From positions 48,998,322 to 49,062,321 of the forward strand of contig OX392528.1 of assembly GCA_947623455.1 (NCBI GenBank): a stretch of DNA of 64,000 nt. Direction: 5' to 3'. Source of the DNA: Mimachlamys varia. Taxonomy: Eukaryota; Mollusca; Bivalvia; Pectinida; Pectinidae. A program made the position numbers and the translations under genes. Below are positions 23,459 through 35,759 of this stretch, piece by piece. Numbering within the stretch: position 1 is the stretch's first letter; every line of letters starts with the position of its first letter. The notes beneath the pieces were generated by a model. It saw only the letters and a program-made list of their open reading frames with translations, had not been told where the DNA came from and ran no database searches.

Positions 23459-26400
23459 ATGGCATCATCAGGCAGCAAAGTTAGCTCCATCTCACGAGGA
23501 GCTGTGCCACTCTTGCTGCAGACGTCATCAAGATGTTCCCATGGCACCAGACATGCGCACAAACAGGTTTCTAGACTGTTGTCTACTATGAGACGGTCTG
23601 CACTAGCAAGTAATGTCCAATCAAAGACCTTCAGTACTTCCAGCTCATCCCAAACTATTTTCAAAAGTACGCATCCTGATGTGGAATTGGATAACAGAAG
23701 CCTTGGCGAATACTTGCTGACAAAGTTAGATAATTTCGGCGACAAAACCGCATTGGTCAGTATATTACGTTTTAATATCAATTTTTACTTTACTTAAAAA
23801 TGAATCGGAATGAAAGTTAGATCCGATAAATTAGAAATTTGACTGAAATTGTAGTCGTTTACTCGTTTGGTCTTATTCTCTTGTACTTTTGCAAGGATCT
23901 CTATGTTAATCTTTCCTTTGTTTATATTTTGCCACTGGTTTAATCGATTTTGAGTTTGGATTATGATTTTGTTAATGCTTCGTTATTCTCTTATTTATTT
24001 TCTCACGTAAATATGAATGATCCATTAATGATAAATACAGTGTTTTGATTTAAAAAAGCATGAATATAAAACAATATTCTTATCCAAACAGAAATACAAT
24101 TATAAAGTAATAGTTGAATGCAGCATTTCTGAATGACGTCTTAAAGTTTTAAAAAAATTGCTTTTGCTCGATCCCAGAAAAAAATACGTATATACAGCGT
24201 TCTTGATGTTGATAATACTTTTTCTTCAAACGCATGTGAGATGTCGGATATAATCAGTACGATAGTTTTCTCTAATATTTCACATATTTCAGGTTGACTA
24301 CGCCAACGGCAAGACGTACAGTTACCTCCAGCTAAAAACAGCAATCATACGCGTGGCTAGCGCACTGAACAAGCTCGGCTACAAGAAAGGGGATGTTATG
24401 GCGATGCATTCTATCAACAACACAGAGTACTGCATTTTACTTCTGGCATGTGCAGCATCCGGCATCGTACTGACCACAGCCAACCCAGCTTACACTCCTG
24501 GTATGTGTCTTTACTGATCACAGTCATCTTTGCACACGATATTAAACTCGGTAGGTGTCTTAGTGAACACAACGTCGGAAGACAAGGATGTACAATACGT
24601 TACTCTCCTTTTCACAATGAGGAACGGTAGACATCTCCTGGTATCAATCAAGTCGAGGAAGTCTATTTCTACTTGTGCTTTTGCTAGACGGATTAAGGTG
24701 AAAAGGAGAGTAGCGTATTGTACACCCTTGGCTTGCGAAGCTGTAGTGAACAGAGCTAACCTAGTACACACTTATGGTTGGTATCCTATTGGCAACGGCT
24801 AACCCATCATACACTTCAGCGCCCAGTTGTTCAAAAGTTGATTAGCCTAATCAGTGATTAGCACAAATTTTCCTGTTACTTAAAAATGAAACCATAGATT
24901 GTGTTACAACTTCGCAGATATCAAATATATAATAGTGTCAATTTACATGCATAATTTCAAGGTTTACCTTGTACACTGACAGAATAATTAAAGTTTGAAA
25001 ATATCGTTAAATAGTGATGAAGTTAATTATATAATCACCTTTTGAACAACTGGACCTTGTTGGGTGTCTTAGTGACCACTGCTCCTGGAATATGACCATC
25101 GCGAAAGCCCTGCATATATTCTTGAAATGTCAATTATGCATATGTGCATTTTGTGTTGGGATATAAACGAGAATATATAATGCTTCCGCTCTTCATGTAG
25201 TGAAATTTTAGTTTGGATGTTGTGAATGCCAGTTTCCTGTAAACACAAGTCGACTAATACAACTCCATGTGCCAGTCTGTAAGCGACAGTTTACCAATAA
25301 AATGTGTCAATCTATTTTGTGGAAGACACAATAAAGATGTTTTTCTTTTAAAACGCGAGAAAGACACGCTTACCCTATGTTCGTTAGTATTTTATGTATT
25401 GAATGTATCTATTCTTGCAAGTAGCTTCGTTAAGTATAATGTTACTACCGAGAGACAAGCTTCGTTACCCTCTAATTGTCTAGTTTATAAGTCAGTCTTG
25501 CTGACAAATGCGCTATGGCATGTTGAGATTCCGTATTCTACATGTGTACATGTTTCCATTTGTGTTGCAATCTCTTCCGTATGTTTCCTATTTCTTCAAA
25601 TTGTAACTGAGGAGAATGTCCGCCAATTGTTGCTTGAACCTTTAATTTCATGATGTTTCAGTACATGTACAATGTGCTTTTACTTATGTCACAGCGGAGC
25701 TTGCACGCCACTTATCCCACTCTGGATCCACCAGTTTGGTAGTAGTTGAGGTTTTACTACCAGTTGCCAAGGCAGCAATTGACAGCGACCCCGCGCTGAA
25801 GGCTGCTATTAAGGTACGGACCAATAGGTAATAGGTATGCCGCGGGGTGAGACCAAGAGACAAGTCTTTGAGTTGTTGTTTACGAACAATATTCCGTTTC
25901 TTAGGAAGCGATTCCTGCAGATTCAGCTCTGAAACAGTTTCAAGTTAATTTCTGATATTGTGGTCCGTTATTAGTATGGATACTCGTTTCATTTTGTTTT
26001 ATTGACTACTTGTGTTATACTTTGTCTTATACGAGACTTTCCTTATCAACCCGTTTCCTTGTGCAAAATGTACAAATCTTTAACTCTTCTATATATATTC
26101 TATTGATAAGAAGCTTTCTGTAATCACAAATAATGCAGTCGAATGATAACAAAGGTGAAACTATTTTTTCAGGAAGTGATTGTCATTGGTGAAGCAGAAG
26201 GCTGTCGTCCATTTTCCACACTGTTGGAGGATGATGGGAAATCGTTTCCCGAAAATCTGAATATAGATCAAGTGAATGACGTCGTAGTTTTACCCTACTC
26301 CAGTGGAACGACCGGGCTCCCCAAGGGAGTCCAGCTCACCCATCGGAATCTGGTGGCTAACCTTCAACAGTTCAGGTACATGCTGAAGACAATGCTATAA

Positions 26401-29400
26401 GATAGAATTTTACCTGATGCTCAAATTCTTTTGAAATTGACTTATTTCTATTCAGATTATTTTATGCGTTCGAATAAGTTGTCATTTTCTTGAACACTTG
26501 GTCTTATTGTCCTTGTAGTTTTTCTTAAGTCTCCACGTATACTTTCTTTTGTCCCTAAGGAATCTTATAATTATCGATTTAAAGTTTTCTTCGAATATGT
26601 CATCGGTTGCTTTAATATACAAAATATCCATTGAATAATTTTGAGGTATTTTACTTCCATATAAGGTTGTACGCCTAAAGACGATTTTATGTATGAAATG
26701 TTTATTGCTGAAATCGAAGTCCTTGTACAATGCAAAAATTTTCTACATTTGAAAAACATACATTTACTGATATAATATCAGTGTAGTGTTTAATTCATCC
26801 TTGATATCCCGGGGTTATGCCCACCTATTTACCCCTTACAATCCTCTGGAATATGTCATGTTAAACTGAAGACTTGCTCGGGTAAAATAAAACTCTAACT
26901 AGAATGTGCCTATGAGTTTGCCTCAATTGCATGTTGGCGCACACAGAGCTTTCAGTTTTGCCATGGTATACCTGTATTCCAGGGATTTAGAGAGCAAGCT
27001 GTCCTAGATATAGAGCTGCGATTTATCAAACTATTGTTACCTGCCTTCTGGCAAATGTATTTAGATATCAATTTACTAGGTACTGGTGTTTGTGTTTTTA
27101 AAATGTCCAAAGCCAAAGTCTATTCATGTCTACATTTCCTAAACTGTAAATATGACTTCACCACCGAGTGTCGTTACTGTAGTTTGGTACAGTTAAACCT
27201 AGATTAAATGCTCGTCCTTTAATTTTCCTCTCGTTTTCCTTTGCTCGCTTTCTTCATTTTCCTATAGCTATCGCCAAATCCCTTACTGTACACAATTTAT
27301 TCATTCAGTTGATATTTTCACGTGTGTAACCTCCTCAATTTGTAACGTTTTGTTTTGATAGACCCATGATCAAGGTCGGCGTGGAGGATACCAGCATAGG
27401 GATTCTCCCGTTCTACCACTGTTACGGTATGATCCCGGTCATGATGGGGATATTCCAGGACGGAGGGAAACTAGTGACCCTCCCCAAATTTGACCCCGAA
27501 ATGTACCTCAAGGCGTTGTCAGAACACAAGGTAAATATTTTTCCATATTAGAATTAATTTGGAGAATGGCGCTTCTGATTTTATGAAAGTATCATATCAA
27601 AAAAAGTTAAAATAGTTCACCTCCAACAATTTGTATGAATGGACTTAATTGGAAATCTGACGACTTAATGTTATAAGAGTTTTAGTGAAACTATCATATT
27701 TCTATGGTTGTAGCGTAACGTCGTTGAGCGGTTTGCTCCAAAAACATGACATCATACTATCTCCCTATAATAATAACTTTCCATTGCATATATGCTTAAT
27801 AAAAAGTGAAGCTGTGTAAGATACTTCACATACTTGTTTATTTGTTCCTAGGTAACAATAGCCCATATAGTCCCACCAATCGTCGTATTTATGGCGAAGC
27901 ACCCTGCTGTGTCCCAGTTTGACCTGTCCAGTCTGAAAAGAGTTGTGGTCGGTGCAGCTCCTCTGGGCGAAGCTATCACGGGAGCATTTATGGACAGACT
28001 AAAGGCTCCAGTTACACAAGGTATTCAGCTTACTAACAGCTTTTTGCAATTATCTGATATTTCAGGGTGTAGGAGAGAGTGTTGGGATGGAATAAAAATA
28101 ACATGATATGAGTCCAAAACACAATGGAATTTACTAACGTTAATTAACATTTCTTGTCTGTAATTTTTTTCATCTAGCAGTAAACACAATGATACTTGTT
28201 GATCAGTATATGTCGTGGATGCACCTTTAAGTGTAACCCTATGTTGGTTATTCTTTTCTAGGATATGGTCTGACGGAGACGTCACCGGTGTTAGCGATTG
28301 ATGTCCTCCCTCCCAATCCCGGAACAACCGGTCATCTGGTACCAAACACCGTAGCTAAGGTAAACAATGACAGACAAAATATGACTAGTGTCTTTTGTGA
28401 TCGATACCACCAATTTTATGATACATGCATGGATTGTAGGGGTCGGTAAATAATGAGCTATGCATTTTCTTTGTTGACTATATCTAGCGCATCGGCTTTG
28501 ATATGATGATGTTTTTTTCTGTTCATATATGTATATGCTATAATGTTTGTTCTGTGATTCTAAATTGTCTTTTGTTCTTTGTTTTGTGTTGATACTTACA
28601 TGAGGATACTTTCTGTTTGAGTGTACTGGCGATATCAAATATATTTTTGTTTTTGTGTTGCCGATATGCTTTATTTGTATCGGAAATAGCCTCACAATCG
28701 TGGTATGATAATGTAGACGCTTTCTCATTAGTTTGATATGATAACTACGTTGTCAATCCCAATAATTAACCAACGAGAAAACTCAATCTAGGTAATCCAG
28801 ATCGAGGGACCTTTCTACCAATCACCCATATCTAAATACGAAAACTCATTTGCAATTTACTGTAAAATGGTATGCAGTCGGCACCAAGACTCTTTATTTC
28901 ATTATTGCTGCCGTGTTAAAAAGTCGATTTGTGCCTTGCTGTATTAAGGATAGAAATTGTTATGGTTTACTTCACATTACTTACAATTTTTGCACCCAAC
29001 TCTTGTTGTCATAACATGTCACATTGTCATAAGTTGACATTTTTAACAGTTAAAAAATATTGTGTATCCTTGTGTGATATGAAGTTGGATATTAATTAAT
29101 ATGTAAATTAATATGTCTACCTCTTGTGATTGAGAATGATTTAATTTTTTCAGATTTATGACGTGACATTTACTTGAAGTGACCTAGATTTTCATGGCGG
29201 GGGTTGTCAATGAAATCTTATCTTCTTCATAATTTGCCCCTAATTTAATCGATTTTGAGTTCGAATTATGGTTTTGTTGATGAATCTTCCGTATTTTCAC
29301 ATTTTGTTTTGTCAACAACACTTTGACTTTAGTTCCAAAATGAACCCCCAACTAAATAGTGATCCTCGTTCCACCACCAAAGGCTACCACCGAATGTTGG

Positions 29401-32400
29401 AAACGTAGCTTTGATTTACCTATTTGGGTGCCTGCTAAACAAGAGAAGAGTAGACGGAAGGAGAGGTTACTCTATAGTGGTACCTGTATGACCCTTTAAT
29501 CAATCCATCTTTGCATAAATGTATTTCCTTGTACATGTTAGGTCATCAATCCTGAGACGGGTGCAGAGTTAGGTATCGGCGAGACTGGGGAATTCGTGTT
29601 CCGGGGGCCACAGGTGATGAAAGGCTACCTAAACAACCAACAGGCCACTGAGGAAATGATCAAGGACGGCTGGCTCTTTTCAGGTACAAGTCGTGTTTTA
29701 TTAATTTTTGTTCACTGATTAACATCCATAATGTACACAATGGAATATGATATGATGTATTTTACTTATAAACAGGATACTGTAAACTGACTATATTTGG
29801 TGCAATTTAATTTTATCGCGTTGTCAGTTTTTGGCATATTAGCGTAATGATAAATTCGCGCACCCGTGGTAATTACTATATAGAAGAAACATTTACAAAA
29901 TCCAATTAGCGCAATCATATTTTAGCGCAATACTATTAGCGTAAAAATCGCTGAAATAAAATTACCGTGAAAATATGTACGTTATAGTATTAGTTCTTCG
30001 ATAATGAACGGTTAATACATTCGCTGCTTAATCTAATGCATTTTATTTTTTAGTAAAACAAAACATAAACAATAACTAGGTTGAAAATTTATCATGGTAT
30101 CTCTAAAGCAGAAGACGCGTACTCTTCCGAAACACCTAGTCTTATTCTCTTGTGCCCTTACCAAAGTCTCCATATAAATCTTTCTTTTGTACCTATTTGG
30201 TCTCTAGTTTAATCGCTTTTGAGTTCGGGTTATGGTTTTGTTGACGCTTTGGTGTTCTCTGGGTTTATTTTCGCTAACTTGTTAATGTTGTGTGTTTTGT
30301 AGGTGACGTAGGACATGTGCGCGAGGACGGCTGTATCGTCATCACAGACAGACTGAAAGAGCTCATTAAATACAAGGGATTTCAGGTAACATCAACTTCG
30401 AGAATAATTATATATATACATATAAACATCTTATCTGGTGATGGTTGCCGGATAGCGCAGTGAAAAGCATGGGTGGTCGGGTGGTGCAATGGATAGCGCA
30501 CTTGCATTTCACCAAGGCGGTCAGGGCTCGATGAACGTGAGAAGGTATGGGGCCACCTGCCCGACCACGGGTACTACGGTTTTCTCACACACTAAGACCC
30601 ATCGCGGGGATTGATTGATATATTGATAATTGTTTAAAAAAAATAAAGTTAACTTTAAAAGCATGTTCCGATAGGTTCCTGGAATTTTAACACTTCAATT
30701 GCCATGCAACCACTTAGTTTATGTTTATACTATACTTATATCTTCCCAAGTAGTAAAACAATTAAAACACCACGTTATCAGCCATTTGTGATGCTCCGGA
30801 GGGCCAAGACATTTTTGTTGTCAGACATGTCGCCATAGCTTTTCTAAACGCTATACATATTCAGATAAGTCGACATTGTTGCTTGAAAAGAAGAAAAAAA
30901 TATTTGTTTTCACTAATAAAAATGAAATATCAAAATTATCAAGAAATGAGGGTTTATGGTATTACATACTTGTTATAAGAAACCGCGCAAAATAAAAACA
31001 ACCAAACGAATAACGTTAGAGTAGGTAATTCTTTCGCTAAAAGAGCTTTTAAAATTTGAACCGTCATCACATACCTTTTATATTTCACGGATGTACACAG
31101 GTACCCCCAGCGGAATTAGAAGATCTGTTGCTCAAACATCCGGGTATCCAGGACGTGGCGGTGATTGGTGTCCCGGATGAAGCTGCAGGGGAACTCCCCC
31201 GGGCTTACGTAGTACCTAAGCCTGACCAGAAACTGTCCCAGGAGGACGTCTGCAAGTTTGTTGAAGGTAGTATTTATGCAATAAAGATATGACTTTACGA
31301 ATAAAGTTGTAACGTATATATGGAATTTAACATTGTTCATGAGTTTCCATCTGGAATTTTTGGAACGAGGCTAAGATTTTTTCAATCGTCTGGCGAGCTT
31401 AACTGAAACATTCGTGGCGAGGTCCATTAACCTTATATGAAATAGAAACATATGTAAGATATGTTTTATTAGAATAACCGAACTTGTGGTATTTATTTGT
31501 GTAAAACGTTAATTTTCATACACTACTGAAATGTGAAACCTAAACTGAAACATTCGTGGCGAGGTCCATTAACCTTATATGAAATAGAATTAAATGTAAG
31601 ATCTTATTATGACAATTTCTGAACTTGTGGTATCTATTTGTGTAAAACGGCAACCTATATACAGCATTGAAATGTAAAACGCCGACAATTACATCACTCC
31701 AATTTTGAAACAAATGACGTCATGTAATTGTCTTAGGCGTGCCGTCACAATAAAAAACACAATTGAAACTTACCGCCAATCAAATTTGCGCTAGGGTGTA
31801 TGTAACGAGTTACATATGAAAAATGTTTCACGGACAAAATCACTGGATAACAAAACAATTATATGATAAACGTCATAATTTGTATTAATGTTTATCGTGT
31901 TAGCAACAAAGGAAGGACCAGTGTTTGTTTTTCCTCTATACAATCATCATACATTTATGTCTGATTGATATAAATTGAATACTAGTTATCTATTATGGCC
32001 CTCTTGAGATGGCACTATTGCCTCATAGTATGGTCGAGGGATGGGATAGTGCCTGAGCCGAACGAGGGCACTATCTCATCACGAGACCATACTATGAGGC
32101 AATAGTGCCGTCTCAACAGGGCCATAATGGGTTTAGTACATCACCCTTTAATTTAGATACATATGTATACAGCAAAACACTTTTTAATGTGATAGACCAT
32201 TGCCAGCTTTGGGTCGTTTCCAGAGTCAGTCATTTTCAAGCAGAACAGTGGCACGACGTAATAGTGACGTAACGCAATAGTGACGTCATAATAGATTCAC
32301 GTTGAACATCGTGCCAAATTTGATAGTGCCCGGGTGAGCGGGCACTATCGCTTCATAGTACCCATGTGTGTAGCCAATAGTAAGGCAGTATTCAATCACG

Positions 32401-32962
32401 TGATGTACTAATATATTATAAACTGAGTTTGTTTTGTAGACAAACAGGAATTTAAAACTTAATTTGCGTAGACAGAGGGCCGGGTAAGATTTATACCTGT
32501 AGTATTAGAGTACATTTGGACGAAATGTCGCGCTACGTTTTTGACAGCTGACTTCTCTAACTCGCACTAATTTGGGTAGTGAGCCGATTTCAGCGGTCAG
32601 AACACCGACACTCGGCTATTGTACTCTTTGCTTGATGACGGAAACAGACGTTTTCGAAAGCTCACAAATTAAGTTTTCAATTCCTGTTTGTGTACAAAAC
32701 AAACTCAGTATATATCATTCATACCAAACTGATGAATCTTATTCCCAATAATACTACACTGTAGTATATTTTATGATTTATAAATGAAATGAAAATTGGA
32801 AATCATTACTTATTATTTATTGTAAATGTCGGTATTCCAGAAAACGTATCTGCGCACAAAAGACTGCGAGGAGGAGTGGAATTCATGGACGTCATCCCTA
32901 AATCTCCGTCTGGCAAAATCCTTAGACGGATTCTCCGAGACGAATATAGTACGAAAGTGTGA
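23459..32962 (+). CDS. acyl-CoA ligase gene A (4CL/luciferase-like ANL enzyme), 11 exons, 591 aa
   Basis: AMP-forming acid-CoA ligase: activates a carboxylic acid with ATP to an acyl-adenylate, then transfers it to CoA. Coding exons: 23459-23755, 24293-24500, 25695-25813, 26173-26375, 27362-27530, 27852-28020, 28262-28359, 29542-29683, 30303-30385, 31101-31266, 32841-32962; all introns GT-AG. Motifs: P-loop [11 protein letters not shown] (residues 250-260), LPFYHCYGM in exon 5, GYGLTETSP (389-397), SGD with Asp470, [14 protein letters not shown] (483-496), and [11 protein letters not shown] with the expected catalytic Lys577. The usual TGD threonine is Ser. The first 73 residues contain about ten Lys/Arg and no acidic residue, suggesting a mitochondrial presequence. 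The C-terminus STKV is not a peroxisomal signal. Substrate unknown; a medium- or long-chain fatty acid is a guess. Introns hold RT tails, TIR elements, a SINE and a hairpin. Confidence 0.92.
23868..24000 (+). mobile_element. RT-family tail fragment in gene A intron 1
   Basis: Only the terminal part is present: TTGGTCTTATTCTCTTGTAC, then TTTTGCCACTGGTTTAATCG and TTGTTAATGCTTCGTTATTC. Confidence 0.7.
24583..24730. repeat. 33-bp-arm imperfect hairpin in gene A intron 2
   Basis: 24583-24615 (CAAGGATGTACAATACGTTA...) pairs with 24698-24730 (GTGAAAAGGAGAGTAGCGTA...) with two mismatches across an 82-nt loop. It starts about 80 nt after the exon 2 donor. It could be a small foldback element or an RNA hairpin; nothing in sequence decides. 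Confidence 0.85.
24828..25062 (+). mobile_element. TIR element (AGTTGTTCAAAAG family), copy 2, gene A intron 2
   Basis: Left end CAGTTGTTCAAAAGTTGATT; right end AATCACCTTTTGAACAACTG, an almost exact inverse of about 20 bp. Same family as 15904-16126. Confidence 0.85.
29060..29310 (+). mobile_element. decayed RT-family tail in gene A intron 7
   Basis: Contains TATCCTTGTGTGATATGAAG, GTGACATTTACTTGAAGTGA and TTAATCGATTTTGAGTTCGA in family order, with the TTCCGGAACACC block deleted. Confidence 0.65.
30095..30265 (+). mobile_element. RT-family tail in gene A intron 8
   Basis: Runs from TAAAGCAGAAGACGCGTACT to TTGACGCTTTGGTGTTCTCT and ends only about 40 nt before the exon 9 acceptor at 30302. Confidence 0.75.
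30470..30630 (+). mobile_element. tRNA-headed SINE fragment in gene A intron 9
   Basis: GGGTGGTGCAATGGATAGCG supplies an A-box-like element; GGCTCGATGAACG about 50 nt later is a weakened B box. CCACGGGTACTACGGTTTTC then resembles the V-domain core, with ACACACTAAGACC after it. The longer SINE at 40630-40860 shares the layout. Confidence 0.6.
31398..31685. repeat. ~141-bp direct duplication in gene A intron 10
   Basis: AACTGAAACATTCGTGGCGA starts at 31401 and again at 31542; both copies continue through GAACTTGTGGTAT and TGTGTAAAACG. The copies differ at roughly one base in ten. Confidence 0.85.
31993..32412. mobile_element. palindromic/TIR element in gene A intron 10
   Basis: ATTATGGCCCTCTTGAGATG at 31993 pairs with its near-inverse ending ACAGGGCCATAAT near 32129, giving ~45-bp arms around a GATAGTGCC-containing loop. 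Directly after, TTAGTACATCAC (about 32133) and GTGATGTACTAA (about 32399) bound a further ~280-bp unit. Segments of the type GGCACTATTGCCTCATAGTA recur in both parts, suggesting one compound foldback element. Confidence 0.6.
32424..32718. mobile_element. ~295-bp MITE with ~47-bp TIRs in gene A intron 10
   Basis: Left end ACTGAGTTTGTTTTGTAGAC then AAACAGGAATTTAAAACTTA; right end is the inverse, AAGTTTTCAATTCCTGTTTG then TGTACAAAACAAACTCAGT. Inside, GAGTACATTTGG and TTGTACTCTTTG are also loosely inverted. No coding capacity. Confidence 0.85.
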
Positions 32963-34380
32963 TGACGTTTCTTCACAGGCATAATTAATCATACAATGTA
33001 AATGCGAAAATTTAACATAAAGTATTTTAGTTATCACTCATGATCAAAGTGAACCTAGTTATCAAGTTAGTGTCATTTATCTGTAATTTAGAGCAGTCAC
33101 AATGCAACTTAGAGATTTAGTGGAAGCTCGCTAGCCATGACGAAATAAATTTCAGAGTAGTGTAGACCACTTTGAACTAATTGAATGTTAAAACAAAGAA
33201 TTACCACATTCTGCTGAGTAAATGAATTTGATTATTTTTGAGTGTTACTTTGAAGTGGTTTATTGAATGAAAACAGAAATAATGTTATATTCATGAAATA
33301 ATTCAACTGATATAGATGTCATACACATTGCCGCGATTATTTTTCATATTACTCATCAAACATATTTCATTTTTTGTTGTTAATATGTTTATACAAAGGT
33401 ACACCTATTTTGAAAAACAGAAAAAAACATGTAATCACTTTTTATACAATAATCTTGTACGTATATCACTTTTAAAGTAATATATCAATTTATAGAAATA
33501 CTAAAAAAACAGAAACATCACTAAATGTTACAATATACAATTTGTAACCCATTTAACAGATATTATAATCCAGGCTGTTCTTTTGATTACATTATTTTCG
33601 TGAGCACTTGGCTTCGTGCAATTGCCATTAATTTGATTCGTGAATACTTAACTTCGCGATCTTTTCCTATATATTGTGTTTTTCTGTGAACTGAAATTCG
33701 TGGCGAATTTCAATTATACATAAACATAATATATAAAAATAAATCGAGGACAGTTCATGAATTGTAATGTTGGATCAGATTATACTATTTAGCATAGTTT
33801 ACATACGCAAGGAAATGAAAGACAGCAGTGTAGACACAGTCACTTTAATCAAAGTAATCTTCCTCTCTGTCAATACCAAAACTTATCAGTAGAGAATGTT
33901 TTGCTTACATGTGATTCTAAGCATCAGCAATCAACTGTTTAAAATGAAAAAAAAAATGTTTTTTATTCATCAAAAATGTTTCCTGTACTTTATTATACTA
34001 CATTATCTATAATGAGAAGATGCTTCTTTTAATAATTAGTTTATTGAAGAAATTACCACAATTTTTGCTGGAATAGGCAAATTTAAATTATTTCACGTCA
34101 AACGGAAAAAAGAGAATGTCATTAAAAGGGCGCAAAAGGAAAAAAATAGAGGCCAATAGTGATCATGTGATCAAAGAAGCAGACCGTCTGTCGTTGAGCT
34201 GTAGAAATTTACATTTAGATTAATTTTTTAATATTTGTCATATCAACAATGAATAGTTTTACTACACTTGTTTTCATATATGTTATTTTAGAAGATAGAC
34301 ACGTGTTACACGTATATAAAATGTATGATTATAGTGCAAAATGAATTTAATCATTAATGCGTGTATATTATATTAATTGT
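32963..34380. other. gene A 3' flank, no further gene recognised
   Basis: AT-rich. A short segment near 33597-33715 (TTTCGTGAGCACTTGG, AACTTCGCGATC, TTCGTGGCGAATTTC) has the TTCGCG-rich character of the TIR element at 34585 and may be a degenerate relative. Confidence 0.35.
33144..33149 (+). promoter_or_regulatory. candidate poly(A) signal of gene A
   Basis: AATAAA lies 182 nt after the gene A stop codon. In DNA this AT-rich the hexamer is expected often, so position is the only support. Confidence 0.35.
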
Positions 34381-34584
34381 ATCATTTTAATGGTATGTCT
34401 TATTAACATATGTGGATGACTAACATGTGTTAGATGGTATTAGCAATTGTATATTGAATACATTGACATTTTTGAATGATGTTAATGATATGACTTTGGA
34501 TGAGTATGAATACGTTATGTGTAAGGATGGCAAAATTAACATAAGTATAAATGGTATTAACTAGAATGTGTTAAGATGGTATCA

Positions 34585-34838
34585 AGTACTGTAAAAGTCA
34601 ATATTTTCGCGAGTGGAACTTTTTCGCTTAGTCAGCCTCCCAACTGTTCGCGGTGTGAACATTTTCGCGATGTCAGTCATGCTGGTTTGTACATGTGTAC
34701 CCCTATACTACTTTTAGACACTGTAGAGGTCAGTGGTGTTAAATATGTTTGTGTGTGGATATATTCGCGAAGATTTAATGCAAGCGAAATAAGCGAAAAT
34801 TTCAACACCGTGGAAAATTCCACTTTTACAGTATTATG
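34585..34838. mobile_element. TIR element with TACTGTAAAAGT ends
   Basis: Left end TACTGTAAAAGTCAATATTT; right end CCACTTTTACAGTAT. The interior is rich in TTCGCG and CGCGAA. The segment at 29775-30000 (ATACTGTAAACTGAC to TTATAGTA) in gene A intron 8 may be a distant relative. Confidence 0.7.
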
Positions 34839-35203
34839 AATGTGGATGGTACATATTGCTATGTGTATGGATGGTAGTTATGAACGGTTGTGGATGGTAT
34901 TAAAATGAGTGTGGATAGTATTAAGTAACACGTGTATATGTGGTATTAGATAATATTTGTGTGGATACTGTTAAATTAGTATCCGTGTGGATGGTATTGA
35001 TTAATCTGGATGATATTGAATAACATGTGTATGGATTGTTGTGATTAATTTGTGTGTGGATAGTATTGCTTTTTTTGTGTGGATTGTTTTGATGAATATG
35101 TGTGTGGAGGTTATTGATTTGTGTGTATTGAATTGATGAATGTGTGTGTTGATTGTATCAAATAACACATGTGCGGATGTTATTCATAACGTGTTTTGAT
35201 AAT

Positions 35204-35567
35204 CAACGGCCCAACTTCAGGAAATTCGTCGGGATTCTGAAAAAAATATGAAAAAAATCCAGTTGATATCCATGCATATATAGATCTAAAAAGAAGTAAA
35301 CCAGAGCGGTAACTAACAAGAAACTATTGACAGAAAATCCAAAGAATCGAAAATAATTCAGGTGCGGCCACCTGAAGTACGAAGACAGTCCAAAATGGAC
35401 GCGTGTTTACAAATACCGAGTTTCAACTACTTCTGTACCGGTAACCGCGTAAGAATTCATTTTGAATATTGCTGATATCAGTTAATCTTCACTAAATCTA
35501 TAAATATAATAACTTTTTAGGCTTGATTTTTGCTTCAAATTTGCCGAAAGTTACGCATATTGGGCCT
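35204..35567 (-). mobile_element. TTAA-type MITE, copy in intergenic DNA
   Basis: The right boundary is sharp: AGTTACGCATATTGGGCCT then TTAA at 35568-35571. The left end (ACGGCCCAACTTCAGG) has lost several TIR bases and its TTAA. Internal landmarks (TAACAAGAAACT, ATTCAGGTGCGGCCACCTGA, GTGTTTACAAATACCG) are the inverse of those in 44411-44789. Confidence 0.8.
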
Positions 35568-35759
35568 TTAACATGTATTTGGATGGTATCAACAATAGTG
35601 AATAAAATTAATTTACATTAATTAACATATGTCTTGATCGTAGTAATAAACAAGTGTGTGGATGGCTTTAATTGACATTACACGAATGTACGGCATTGAT
35701 ACATTTATATGCGGATGGTATTATTCAACGTACATGTATATGCTATTATGATGTAATTG

